Positions 1 through 7,391 of a stretch of 9,503 nt of DNA are shown piece after piece. Source of the stretch: an uncultured Verrucomicrobiales bacterium (GTDB lineage: Bacteria > Verrucomicrobiota > Verrucomicrobiia > Verrucomicrobiales > DEV007); the NCBI GenBank assembly GCA_937893785.1, contig CALCSP010000573.1, forward strand, positions 1 to 9,503, read 5' to 3'. Under the pieces are notes generated by a model, which worked only from the letters and a program-made list of their open reading frames with translations, was not told where the DNA came from and did not search any database. Position numbers and translations under genes: made by a program. The stretch's first letter is position 1, and every line of letters starts with the position of its first letter.

Positions 1-2
1 AT

Positions 3-1286
3 ACTTCTATTCATGGATCACGCGATGTTCGGACCCCAACCATGGATAGACTGGCTGCTGGCGGTATGACTTTCGATAACGCATACGTCGCTTCACCCTC
101 CTGTTGTCCCAGTCGCTTCTCGCTTCTCACCGGATTGATGCCCGCCCGGCATGGGGCGCACCCCAATCACAGTCAGGTGAAACCGGGTACGAAGTTCCTG
201 CCGCCCATTCTTAAGAAGATGGGTTACCATATTGCTTCATTCGGTAAGGTGGCTCATGGCAACAGGGACTTTGCGGGTATGGATTTCAATGAGCCGAAAA
301 AGACTGATATGTCTTTAGAAGTGGAGAAGTATTTCAGTAAGCAAAAGATTGATGGGCCTATTTGCCTTTTCGTCGGAGACCGTAGGCCTCACGTGGAATG
401 GACCAAGGAAATGAAATATGATCCTAAATCGGTCAGCTTGCCGTCTTTCTTTATTGATACGAAGGAGACCCGCGAGCATTGGGCCCGTTACTTGACAGAT
501 ATCGAGGGAATGGATCAGGAAATGGGGCGTGTTCTGAAATTTGCTAAGAAAAAGTTCGGTAAAAATTTCATCTTCCTTTTCACCAGTGATCATGGAGGGC
601 AGTGGCCATTTGGGAAGTGGAACCTTTATGACTATGGCACACGAGTTCCACTGGTAATCTACTGGCCTGGAAACATTGAGGCTGGCGTGCGCACTGACGC
701 GATGGTTAGTTGGGTGGATATCATTCCGACTCTTATCGATTTGTCGGGAGGAAAAGTCCCGACAAATATCGACGGCAAATCCTTTGCTTCCTTATTGCTG
801 GGAACGACAAAGAGTCATCGTAACAAGATTTTTACCACCAATACGGGTGATAGGGAGATGAACATTTATCCTATTCGCAGTGTTCGTATGGGCCAATACA
901 AGTTGATCCACAATCTTCGAACGAATGCCTACCACACCAACCACTCTGATCGGTTACGAAATGATGGGCGAGGAGCATACTGGCATTCATGGTATAATGC
1001 TGCAAAAACCGATCCTAAAGCAGCTGCTATCGTCCAGAGATACCATGTAAGACCTGAGTTTGAGCTCTTTGATTTAGCTGCAGATCCGATGGAGCTCGTC
1101 AACCTTGCACAACGTCCCCAATACAAAGATAAGCTCGCCCACTTGAGAGCGAAGTTAAAGGTCTGGACTACTGAACAAGGAGATGATCTTATGCCCCATC
1201 AGGAACCTTACTCAACATCTTCCCCGATACCTGAGATTAATCGCAAGCCCAAGAACAAGAAGGCTAGACGAGGTGTAAAACACTGA
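3..1286 (+). CDS. Sulfatase, SGSH-like (partial, N-terminus outside window)
   Basis: Type I sulfatase, hydrolysing sulfate esters or N-sulfates, probably of polysaccharides outside the cytoplasm. The frame is open from position 3 (codons reading TSIHGSRDVRTPTMDRL), which matches the family's usual start of the 'TPNLDRLA' segment; the ATG at 42 is therefore internal, and the signal peptide and first metal-binding Asp pair lie left of the window. Counting from that Met: the CxPSR maturation motif is C21-C-P-S-R25, with C21 the residue converted to formylglycine; TSDHG at 181-185 supplies metal ligands D183 and H184; K192 follows in FGKWNLYDYGTRVPL, the pattern of the heparan N-sulfatase (SGSH) branch; ELFDLAADPMELVNLA (341-356) is the usual C-terminal sulfatase segment. 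The last 15 residues are strongly basic. The sulfatase fold is certain; the substrate is not. No formylglycine-generating enzyme is visible here. Confidence 0.93.
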   Translation, partial: TSIHGSRDVRTPTMDRLAAGGMTFDNAYVASPSCCPSRFSLLTGLMPARHGAHPNHSQVKPGTKFLPPILKKMGYHIASFGKVAHGNRDFAGMDFNEPKKTDMSLEVEKYFSKQKIDGPICLFVGDRRPHVEWTKEMKYDPKSVSLPSFFIDTKETREHWARYLTDIEGMDQEMGRVLKFAKKKFGKNFIFLFTSDHGGQWPFGKWNLYDYGTRVPLVIYWPGNIEAGVRTDAMVSWVDIIPTLIDLSGGKVPTNIDGKSFASLLLGTTKSHRNKIFTTNTGDREMNIYPIRSVRMGQYKLIHNLRTNAYHTNHSDRLRNDGRGAYWHSWYNAAKTDPKAAAIVQRYHVRPEFELFDLAADPMELVNLAQRPQYKDKLAHLRAKLKVWTTEQGDDLMPHQEPYSTSSPIPEINRKPKNKKARRGVKH

Positions 1287-1289
1287 GAT

Positions 1290-1847
1290 TCAGCTTCCGG
1301 ATTGTCTCAGCGACTTCGGTTTGCCCAGGATTTCGCTGAATATAAATGCTTCTCTGGCACCGCCATCCTGGCGCAGTTTATTGATAATCGGGTGCAGGCT
1401 GGATTGATTACCGGATGTCGGGTAGGAAAATGTAGTGACTGGAGAGGAAACTTCAGAGGCGTTACTTGGCGACTCAACCGGCAGTTGCGGCACCGGAGGT
1501 GCTTGCTCGAGCTCTGTTATAGGCACCGGAGGAGCCTTCACTGGCGGGGAGCCAGAGAGGGCTGCAAAAAAATCGCGGATATTTTGGTTGGGGTCTTCCT
1601 CAATGATAGATGGCGATGAGGCCGTTGTGGCTTCAGGATTAGGTTCATCATCAGGAGAGGGCCAGCTGTCATAGTCAATTAATGCTTGAGCTTCTTCATC
1701 TGCCTCGCGCTGTAGAGCCTGCGCATCTTGAGGGTCATCTTCTTTACGGGATGCTTGCTTTTTCTTCAGTGTGGCGGAGAGCCAATTGATGAAAGCAATC
1801 ACCAGAGCGGCTATAATAAATAGACCCTGATCGCCGATTCCTTCCAT
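1290..1847 (-). CDS. Small single-pass membrane protein, third gene of the nfeD-floA cluster
   Basis: Protein of 185 residues with no known function. Residues 8-25 form one hydrophobic membrane helix, followed by a Lys/Arg cluster (28-35) that would place the rest in the cytoplasm. Residues 36-60 are charged and probably helical, and 62-150 form a low-complexity stretch rich in Pro, Ser and Glu (repeated PPVP). A compact C-terminal segment (151-181: LHPIINKLR, then AREAFIFSEILGKPKSLR) looks conserved and may be a short binding module; I have an uncheckable impression of similar C-terminal motifs in small proteins near floA in Verrucomicrobia and related phyla. It starts at ATG 1847, 47 bp after the floA stop on the same strand, so co-transcription is likely. 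Its stop lies 3 bp from the stop of the convergent sulfatase. The ribosome binding site is weak. Confidence 0.8.
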   Translation of the reverse strand: MEGIGDQGLFIIAALVIAFINWLSATLKKKQASRKEDDPQDAQALQREADEEAQALIDYDSWPSPDDEPNPEATTASSPSIIEEDPNQNIRDFFAALSGSPPVKAPPVPITELEQAPPVPQLPVESPSNASEVSSPVTTFSYPTSGNQSSLHPIINKLRQDGGAREAFIFSEILGKPKSLRQSGS

Positions 1848-1894
1848 GGTTCAAGAATTCCCGTATTGATGGGGTTAGTTTGTGTGATTCCAGA

Positions 1895-2944
1895 TTATAC
1901 GCTAGGATCCTCGCCTGAGGTTTCGCCTCCTTCACCAGCAATGGACTCGCGCATCTTGGTATCGGCGATCAGGTTTTTGTAATTGGTGTAATCCATGATG
2001 CCTAGGTTGCCGCTACGGAAGGCCTCAGCCATGGCCTTGGGGATTTCGGCTTCAGCCTCGACGACCATGGCGCGCATTTCCTGGGTACGGGCCTGCATTT
2101 CCTGCTCATTTGCCACGGCAGCTGCACGGCGAACTTCGGCCTTGGCTTGGGCAACCTGCTTGTCTGCTTCTGCCTGTTCAGTCTGAAGCTTGGCACCAAT
2201 ATTGACACCGACATCCACATCGGCAATATCAATGGATATAATCTCAAATGCGGTTGCTGCATCCACACCCTTGCCCAACACGAGCTTTGAAATGTTGTCT
2301 GGGTTCTCAAGGACATCCTTGTGGGAGGCGGCAGAGCCGATCGATGTAACGATACCTTCCCCCACACGGGCAACTACAGTTTCCTCAGTGGCACCGCCAA
2401 CAAATCGATCAAGATTGGTACGTACCGTTACCCGGGCGCGGACTTTGAGCGAAATACCATCGCGGGCGACTGCTTCGATTTTATCCTTGCCAGAGCTCGG
2501 GTTGGGGCAGTCGATGACTTTCGGGTTGATGCTGGTGCGTACTGCTTCAAGCACAGTCTTGCCGGTTCCTTTTACAGCTAGGTCAATAGCGCAGGATCGG
2601 TCAAAGTTCATGGTAATGCCTGCCTTCTCGGCGGCGATCAGTGAGAGCACAACCTGGGAAACATCGCCCCCTGCAAGAAAATGGGCTTCCAGTTGGTCGG
2701 TAGAGAGCACAAGTCCCGCTTTTGATGCAGCGATTCTACTATCGACGATTAGTGCATTGGGAATCTTGCGCAACCACATGGCAACAAGGGTTCCAAAGCT
2801 AACAGGTGCACCAGAGACCTTGGCGCGCAGCCAGATCTTGAAGAACATCCCGATGATGGCGAGGAGAGCCAGGATGACGACCAGAATGATCCCGAGGACG
2901 ACCAGAGTCACGTTGTCGGGAAGTTGGGCAATGAACGTAGTCAT
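1895..2944 (-). CDS. floA: Flotillin-like protein FloA
   Basis: Bacterial flotillin of the FloA/YqfA (UPF0365) family, a membrane-associated scaffold that forms functional membrane microdomains. At 349 residues it is slightly longer than the usual ~330. A hydrophobic hairpin-like segment (12-36) anchors it, followed by the family-typical stretch AKVSGAPVSF (41-50) and the SPFH/band-7-like core (about 60-250: IPNALIVDSRIAASKAGL, SINPKVIDCP, RARVTVRTNLDRFVGGATEETVVARVGEGIVTSIG in pieces). Residues 251-310 form a long Ala/Glu-rich coiled coil for oligomerisation, and NLGIMDYTNYKNLIADT (313-329) is the characteristic C-terminal motif. The start ATG at 2944 has no clear Shine-Dalgarno sequence. 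The NfeD gene lies 48 bp upstream on the same strand, the partnership also found in the Bacillus yqeZ-yqfA operon. The tail 335-349 is acidic and low-complexity. Confidence 0.95.
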   Translation of the reverse strand: MTTFIAQLPDNVTLVVLGIILVVILALLAIIGMFFKIWLRAKVSGAPVSFGTLVAMWLRKIPNALIVDSRIAASKAGLVLSTDQLEAHFLAGGDVSQVVLSLIAAEKAGITMNFDRSCAIDLAVKGTGKTVLEAVRTSINPKVIDCPNPSSGKDKIEAVARDGISLKVRARVTVRTNLDRFVGGATEETVVARVGEGIVTSIGSAASHKDVLENPDNISKLVLGKGVDAATAFEIISIDIADVDVGVNIGAKLQTEQAEADKQVAQAKAEVRRAAAVANEQEMQARTQEMRAMVVEAEAEIPKAMAEAFRSGNLGIMDYTNYKNLIADTKMRESIAGEGGETSGEDPSV

Positions 2945-2992
2945 ATGAAATGGTGGTTGTGTTTGGATTTGGATTAAAATCTAGATGCTATA

Positions 2993-3487
2993 TCAAGAGA
3001 GGGAAGCGATTTTACGCACAATGATTCTGCGACCGTCGGTTTTGATGACTTCAATGTCCGATCCGGACTCAATGAAGCCCGTCTCAGCAACAATGTCACA
3101 AGTTTTTGGTAGTCCTTTGATTTCAACTTTACCAGAGGGGCGTAGGTCGGTGAGAGCGCTGCCCTGCAGGCCAAGATATTGCGAGGCTTCATGCCCTGCT
3201 ATCTGGTCTTTGTTCTGCTGTGTGAGCACTAACCCGCGGCCGATAGGCACCCTATCAAAATACTTCAGCCAGATACCGATAATTAGCATACTGGCAAAGA
3301 GGATCGATGCAGCGACTAAGGCACGGCCTGATAAACCAAAGGATTCGAGTTCTTGGCTGGAAAAACTAAGCATGATGGCAGAAACAAGCGCAATAATCCC
3401 TGCCAAGCCGAGAATCATTCCGGGCAGGATGAGTTCGAGGCAGATAAGAACAATGCCGGCAAGGGCCAAGATGATGATCAAGGTCAT
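2993..3487 (-). CDS. nfeD: NfeD-like short membrane protein with OB-fold domain
   Basis: Protein of 164 residues of the short NfeD class, which lacks the ClpP-like protease domain. From the ATG at 3487: membrane helices at about 3-20, 23-42 and 55-74, including the family-typical LELILPGMILGLAG (17-30), then a C-terminal soluble OB-fold domain (about 105-162: GLQGSALTDLRPSGKVEI, ending in DGRRIIVRKI). Short NfeD proteins act with SPFH/flotillin proteins at the membrane; floA follows 48 bp downstream on the same strand. The frame extends upstream to a TTG at 3532, but I prefer ATG 3487 because the hydrophobic helix begins there, as is usual in the family, and because the TTG is the first part of a perfect TTGACA hexamer that looks like a promoter element. 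No Shine-Dalgarno sequence is visible for either start. Confidence 0.88.
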   Translation of the reverse strand: MTLIIILALAGIVLICLELILPGMILGLAGIIALVSAIMLSFSSQELESFGLSGRALVAASILFASMLIIGIWLKYFDRVPIGRGLVLTQQNKDQIAGHEASQYLGLQGSALTDLRPSGKVEIKGLPKTCDIVAETGFIESGSDIEVIKTDGRRIIVRKIASLS

Positions 3488-3503
3488 GGATTTACGCTTT
3501 GTG

Positions 3504-3533
3504 AATGTGGATTTTGACGGGATTAATGTCAAA
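3504..3533 (-). promoter_or_regulatory. Putative nfeD-floA promoter overlapped by an inverted repeat
   Basis: On the minus strand a perfect -35 hexamer TTGACA (3532 to 3527) is followed after 17 bp by CACATT (3509 to 3504), a weak -10 match (3 of 6). Transcription would start about 10 nt before the ATG at 3487, giving a very short leader, which agrees with the lack of a Shine-Dalgarno sequence. The -35 lies in an inverted repeat TTTGAC-N9-GTCAAA (3513-3533), a possible operator. This is visual pattern matching only. Confidence 0.3.
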
Positions 3534-3677
3534 GGCCGATATGAACTGCCTAACCTGCCATTTTCGAGAGGGGCGAGGCAGATATGCGGGTGGATGAGGG
3601 CTCGGTAATTACTGATCGTTGCTTGAGGGAGTGGCCTGACACGGGTAAGGTCTCACTGTTTTCAAAGACCGCCTTTC

Positions 3678-5153
3678 ATGCAGACTGACTTTGAGTTTTT
3701 CATTAATGGGGATATCCACCGCTCTGAGGGTGCATCGGTGAACTGTAGTCTTCGGGAATATTTGATGAGGTCTGGCAAGGGCCGGCTAAGCCGAGATGTC
3801 TGCCCAGTATTACTCGGTGTATTTGATGCCCGGCAGAAGCCGGCACTGAGGATTGTTCATTCATGCCGGATCGCGTTGCCAATGCTCGCTGAGCGGGAAA
3901 TTTGGACAGTGGACGCTATTGGCAGTCAGGGGGAACCCATTGATTCCCTTCAACAAGCCTTGTCAATCAATCAGCAGATTTCCTGTCAGTGTGGGAATGC
4001 TACAGAATCAATGTTTTTTAGTGGAAATTCCGCAAATACCATAAAAAGTGATTATGGGTGCCAACATCCCAATTCAACAGGTTGGTTATCGTTTCCCACT
4101 GCATTGAATGCCTTGCTCCAAGAGCAAAAAGATCTTGATGAGGGCGCAGATCATCAAATCGAGAGTCCGATATCCGAGAGTGGGATAGAGCGTTCGTTTT
4201 CTTATGTGGATGCCTCTGGGGGCCTCTTTTTCCGACCTGCAAGCCTGAGGGAGGCTTTGAGGCTTTTGCAGTCTTATCCTGCTGCTAGCATTTTGGCCGG
4301 TGATACCGTGTATCCTGCTGCTGCTGACGTAATTGATTCCCAGACTGCTCCTGTTGTCGTTTCTATTGATTCAATCGTTCAGCTTGGACAAGTGAGTCTT
4401 CATGAGGGGCGGTGGCATGTGGGTGGTGCTGTTTCTCTAAGGGCATTTACGGATGCCATGAGTAGCCGATTTCCGCTTATAGAGAGGATGACCAAAGCGA
4501 TGGGTAGTCTGCCGTTGAAAAACCTTTTAACGATCAGCGGCGGTTTAATGGATGAGCTAAGCAACCCGGAACTACTTACAGTATTGCTGGCTCTTGATGC
4601 GCAAGTGATCATCAGTAGCCTTAGTGGGGAGCGGCGATTAATGCTTAAGGAGGCGTTTCAAGGCGTTCTTAGCTCTGCACTGAAACAGGGAGAAATAGTA
4701 TCGGGAGTTTTGCTGGAGTCCCCGATGGATAGGGAAGAGCAGAGCAGTGGTCATCACTTGACGGGTTTTTATCAGATTGTTCGGCGCCATTCTACCGATA
4801 GGGCCATGGTTTGCGCGGCGTTTTCAGTAATGGTCGATGAGAATGAACGTGTTGTAAGGGCGCGCCTTTGTTACGGTGGAATTGGTGAGCGTGTGAAGCG
4901 GGCATATGAAGCTGAGGAGCTTTTGAGAGGTGGATTGTGGGGAGGCAAGCTTGCGAGCAAGGTTACACGTTGCCTGAATGCGGAATTTTCCGGTCGGCTA
5001 GTAGGAGGAGATTCGGTATATCGTAGTGCCATGGCCGGTAGCTTGTGGAGAAAGTTTTTTGCTGAGAACGAGACACCGGGAGAGCTTTTCCGTTTTCCGC
5101 AAGGTCTCGATAATGGCGTGCCCAATGACTCCAAGCCGAACGGAAACTGCTGA
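3678..5153 (+). CDS. XdhA-like protein (xanthine dehydrogenase small-subunit homologue) with degenerate 2Fe2S and FAD sites
   Basis: Protein of 491 residues with the domain order of bacterial XdhA: ferredoxin-like 2Fe2S domains (about 1-125), a linker (129-175), a FAD-binding domain (about 182-345) and a CO-dehydrogenase flavoprotein C-terminal domain (about 360-465). Scaffold matches include FEFFINGD (5-12), REYL (26-29), SLQQAL (90-95), FFRPASLREALRLLQ (184-198), LLTISGG (283-289), VLLALDAQVI (302-311) and YQIVRRHSTDRAMVCAAFSV (365-384). Cofactor ligands are largely gone. Of the eight Fe-S cysteines, only C42 and C63 (cluster 1) and C105 (cluster 2) align plausibly; the GCxxGDCGAC loop is shortened to GRLSRDVC, CGFC reads CGNA, and the later CRC motif is absent. 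FAD motifs are also altered: AGDTVYP for the AGGTDL-type loop, and GGIGERV for GGMAATP. The start is ATG 3678, which fits the usual N-terminus; no strong ribosome site. No frameshift or internal stop. The family assignment is sure; a normal redox function is unlikely. Confidence 0.85.
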   Translation: MQTDFEFFINGDIHRSEGASVNCSLREYLMRSGKGRLSRDVCPVLLGVFDARQKPALRIVHSCRIALPMLAEREIWTVDAIGSQGEPIDSLQQALSINQQISCQCGNATESMFFSGNSANTIKSDYGCQHPNSTGWLSFPTALNALLQEQKDLDEGADHQIESPISESGIERSFSYVDASGGLFFRPASLREALRLLQSYPAASILAGDTVYPAAADVIDSQTAPVVVSIDSIVQLGQVSLHEGRWHVGGAVSLRAFTDAMSSRFPLIERMTKAMGSLPLKNLLTISGGLMDELSNPELLTVLLALDAQVIISSLSGERRLMLKEAFQGVLSSALKQGEIVSGVLLESPMDREEQSSGHHLTGFYQIVRRHSTDRAMVCAAFSVMVDENERVVRARLCYGGIGERVKRAYEAEELLRGGLWGGKLASKVTRCLNAEFSGRLVGGDSVYRSAMAGSLWRKFFAENETPGELFRFPQGLDNGVPNDSKPNGNC

Positions 5154-5155
5154 AG

Positions 5156-7351
5156 ATGTCAGGAATAAACGCAGAGATGAGCAGAGCCTCCCAGGAAAAC
5201 TTTCTAGAAACAGCACTGGTTCTTTCGCCGTATTCTCACGCCCTCATTAATGCCATTGATGTTCAGGCTGCCCTTGATCTGAAGGGAGTGCATACGGTAA
5301 TTACTGCAAGGGATATTCCTGGGGCAAATAGTCTCTGCGAGGGCGGTGTTGGGTTTCCACTTTTTGCCGAGGAATGCGTGCTTTACCATAGTCAGCCGGT
5401 TGCTGTCGTGGTGGCCGAAAATGAGGCGGTTGCCCGTGAAGCAGTTGGCTTAGTGAAGGTCGATTATAAACCAAAAATCCCAATATTGGGTATTGATGAA
5501 GCATTGGCATTAAAGTCCTTTCATAGTGACGAGCAGGTTTTAGAGACAACTGGAGAGTCTGTGCCTGAAAAAAAGGATTGGCACGAGTTCAGCAAGAAAT
5601 TCACTATAGCAGGTCACTATGACGGTGCTCCGCGAAATTACTGGTCGATGGCCATACCCGGTAAAGATGGGACACTATCCATTAAGGACTCAATTGCTCA
5701 TACAGGGGCGGCCAGAAATATCCTCGCAGCCGTGCTGGGAGTGGAAAAGGGATTGGTTATGGTCGAGGCCGAAGATGAGGCAGTTCCCGCCAACTCAGCC
5801 AGCGCAATGATCCTGCCCGCTATTGCCGGGCTGGCAGCCGTTAAGATTGGTTTGCCTGTGCGGACAGTGCTGGATCAAGAGACTGGAGGGCGAATGCTTT
5901 CCAAGCAGAACCCGTTGCAGGTCAGCATCAATGCCTCATACGATACGGAGGGAGTTATTCATAGGCTGGAAGGGGAAGTCTTCATGGATGGTGGTTGGGA
6001 GCAGGATTGTTCGCAATCCGTAATGCATCACATTCTGCATCATCTGGATGGGGCCTATTACTTTGCCTCTATGCGTTTTACCGGGCGAGTTTGCAGGACG
6101 CACTGCCTTTCCTCTGGGGGGAGTGTTTTGGGAGGTAAGGCAATGGCGTGCTCACTTATTGAGGAGGTTATTGCTGGTGTTGCCATGCACTTGGAAATAG
6201 ACGCGGAAGTTATACGTGAAAAAAATCTCTATGAAAACGGAGCGCGACAGGTAACGCCCTACGGTCAGGATTTGGATACATTGATGTTGGAGAAGGTATG
6301 GAAGAAGGCGAAGTCACTTGCATCGGTGGAAGAACGTGCTGAGGAGATTGCCAGTTGGAATAATAATACCTTGGCCGCTAAGCGTGGCCTTGCTCTTGTC
6401 CCGGTAAAAATTGGTAACGGAATTAGTCTGAAGGAGTGCAGGGTGGTTGAGGTTGAGGTATGTCTTTTGGAGGATGGCTTAGCACGAGTGATTCTTGATG
6501 GGAGTGGTGCGGGAAATGCGCTTCGGGCCATGGTGTCGGCAGTGATTGAAGAGCAACTTGGTGTCTTATTGGATTCTGTCAGCATTGAAGAGCTAGACGA
6601 CAACCCATCGGTGCAACCCGGTTGCGAGCCACTTTATCAAGAAGCCTTGATTGAAGCGTGTCACTTGCTTCGCGATCACCTCCGCATGGTGAGTGTTCGC
6701 TGCCTTGAGGAGGCAGGCGTTGAGATCTCCGATATTATGGAATTGAAATTTACGACAGACGGGATCTGTGATCCCGAAACTCCTGACAGTCCGGTTCCAC
6801 TTGGCCTAGTTGTGGGTCAGGCCCTTGAGCAGGGAATCCCGATGACTGTTTCATCCTGTTTTGATCCCTTGGCCCTCTCCGGTGAGCGTTGCTTTCGTGG
6901 CTTTACCTTTGGTGCTGCAGCTGCAGAGGTTCTTGTGGACGGTTTGACCGGGGAAATGCGCGTTTTAAGAGTTGATATTGTTCAGGAGGGTGGTGGGATG
7001 GCACAAGAGCATTCTCAAAGTGTGATCGGTAATGCATTTATGCGGGGTACGGGATGGGTCACCTGTGAAAAGATCCGTTGGACGGCGCATGGGGAAATTG
7101 AGATGGCGCAGGATACGGGGGCATCTATTCAGGCTTTGGAGGTTCCTCCGCACCTTTATTGTGAGGCTCTTGGAGAAGAAATCGGGGAAAGGAAGAATCC
7201 TCAGGAAGCAGCATTTTGCATGGCGATTTGCGTCCGTGAGGCAATACGTGAGGCCATTGTTGCTTTTGGTGGAGTAACGCCGAGATTGAACCTTCCCCAT
7301 CCATTGTCTCCTGCAACCGTGTATTTTTCAATTGAAGCCAGTGATTGTTGA
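5156..7351 (+). CDS. XdhB-like protein (molybdopterin-subunit homologue) lacking the molybdenum-cofactor motifs
   Basis: Protein of 731 residues homologous to XdhB, the large subunit of xanthine dehydrogenase (usually about 770-780). Residues 18-110 match the aldehyde oxidase/xanthine dehydrogenase a/b hammerhead domain (ALVLSPYSHA, VITARDIPGAN, PVAVVVAENEAVAREAVGLV); the N-terminal GxAxYxDD segment is missing. Residues 140-715 match the molybdopterin-binding domains (NPLQVSINASYDTEGVI at 252-268, FRGFTFGAAAAEVLVDGLTGE at 580-600 in pieces, GTGWVTCEKI at 631-640, and a C-terminal LNLPHPLSPATVYF). The active-site motifs are replaced: the GGGFGGK loop aligns with EDEAVPANS (206-214), the FRGFG loop with SSGGSVLGG (319-327), the MGQG loop with GSGAGNA (449-455), and GEPPL near the catalytic Glu with GERKNP (677-682). 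The gene starts 2 bp after the stop of the XdhA-like gene, so the two are surely co-transcribed. No xdhC-type maturation gene follows. Likely a pseudoenzyme; its actual role is unknown. Confidence 0.85.
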   Translation: MSGINAEMSRASQENFLETALVLSPYSHALINAIDVQAALDLKGVHTVITARDIPGANSLCEGGVGFPLFAEECVLYHSQPVAVVVAENEAVAREAVGLVKVDYKPKIPILGIDEALALKSFHSDEQVLETTGESVPEKKDWHEFSKKFTIAGHYDGAPRNYWSMAIPGKDGTLSIKDSIAHTGAARNILAAVLGVEKGLVMVEAEDEAVPANSASAMILPAIAGLAAVKIGLPVRTVLDQETGGRMLSKQNPLQVSINASYDTEGVIHRLEGEVFMDGGWEQDCSQSVMHHILHHLDGAYYFASMRFTGRVCRTHCLSSGGSVLGGKAMACSLIEEVIAGVAMHLEIDAEVIREKNLYENGARQVTPYGQDLDTLMLEKVWKKAKSLASVEERAEEIASWNNNTLAAKRGLALVPVKIGNGISLKECRVVEVEVCLLEDGLARVILDGSGAGNALRAMVSAVIEEQLGVLLDSVSIEELDDNPSVQPGCEPLYQEALIEACHLLRDHLRMVSVRCLEEAGVEISDIMELKFTTDGICDPETPDSPVPLGLVVGQALEQGIPMTVSSCFDPLALSGERCFRGFTFGAAAAEVLVDGLTGEMRVLRVDIVQEGGGMAQEHSQSVIGNAFMRGTGWVTCEKIRWTAHGEIEMAQDTGASIQALEVPPHLYCEALGEEIGERKNPQEAAFCMAICVREAIREAIVAFGGVTPRLNLPHPLSPATVYFSIEASDC

Positions 7352-7391
7352 TAGAACTGTAGCATTTATCGCAGCCCCTGTGTGCAAGTAT

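Noticed and set aside
1435..1674. Plus-strand frames (79 and 105 codons) opposite the small membrane protein gene
   Set aside because: Low-complexity reverse-strand shadows of the Pro/Ser/Glu-rich coding region; the minus-strand frame has a membrane helix and a C-terminal motif.
2190..2948. 252-codon plus-strand frame opposite floA
   Set aside because: Shadow of floA; the minus-strand product matches the FloA family along its length.
3488..3532. TTG at 3532 as the start of the NfeD protein
   Set aside because: It would add a hydrophilic 15-residue leader before the first membrane helix and coincides with a TTGACA promoter hexamer; ATG 3487 fits the family better.
3623..3651. Possible promoter TTGAGG-N17-TAAGGT before the XdhA-like gene
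   Set aside because: The -10 matches at only 3 of 6 positions and many similar matches would occur by chance.
3678..7351. XDH-like pair as simple pseudogenes
   Set aside because: Both frames are uninterrupted over 491 and 731 codons with tight operon spacing and conserved scaffold segments; only cofactor ligands are lost.
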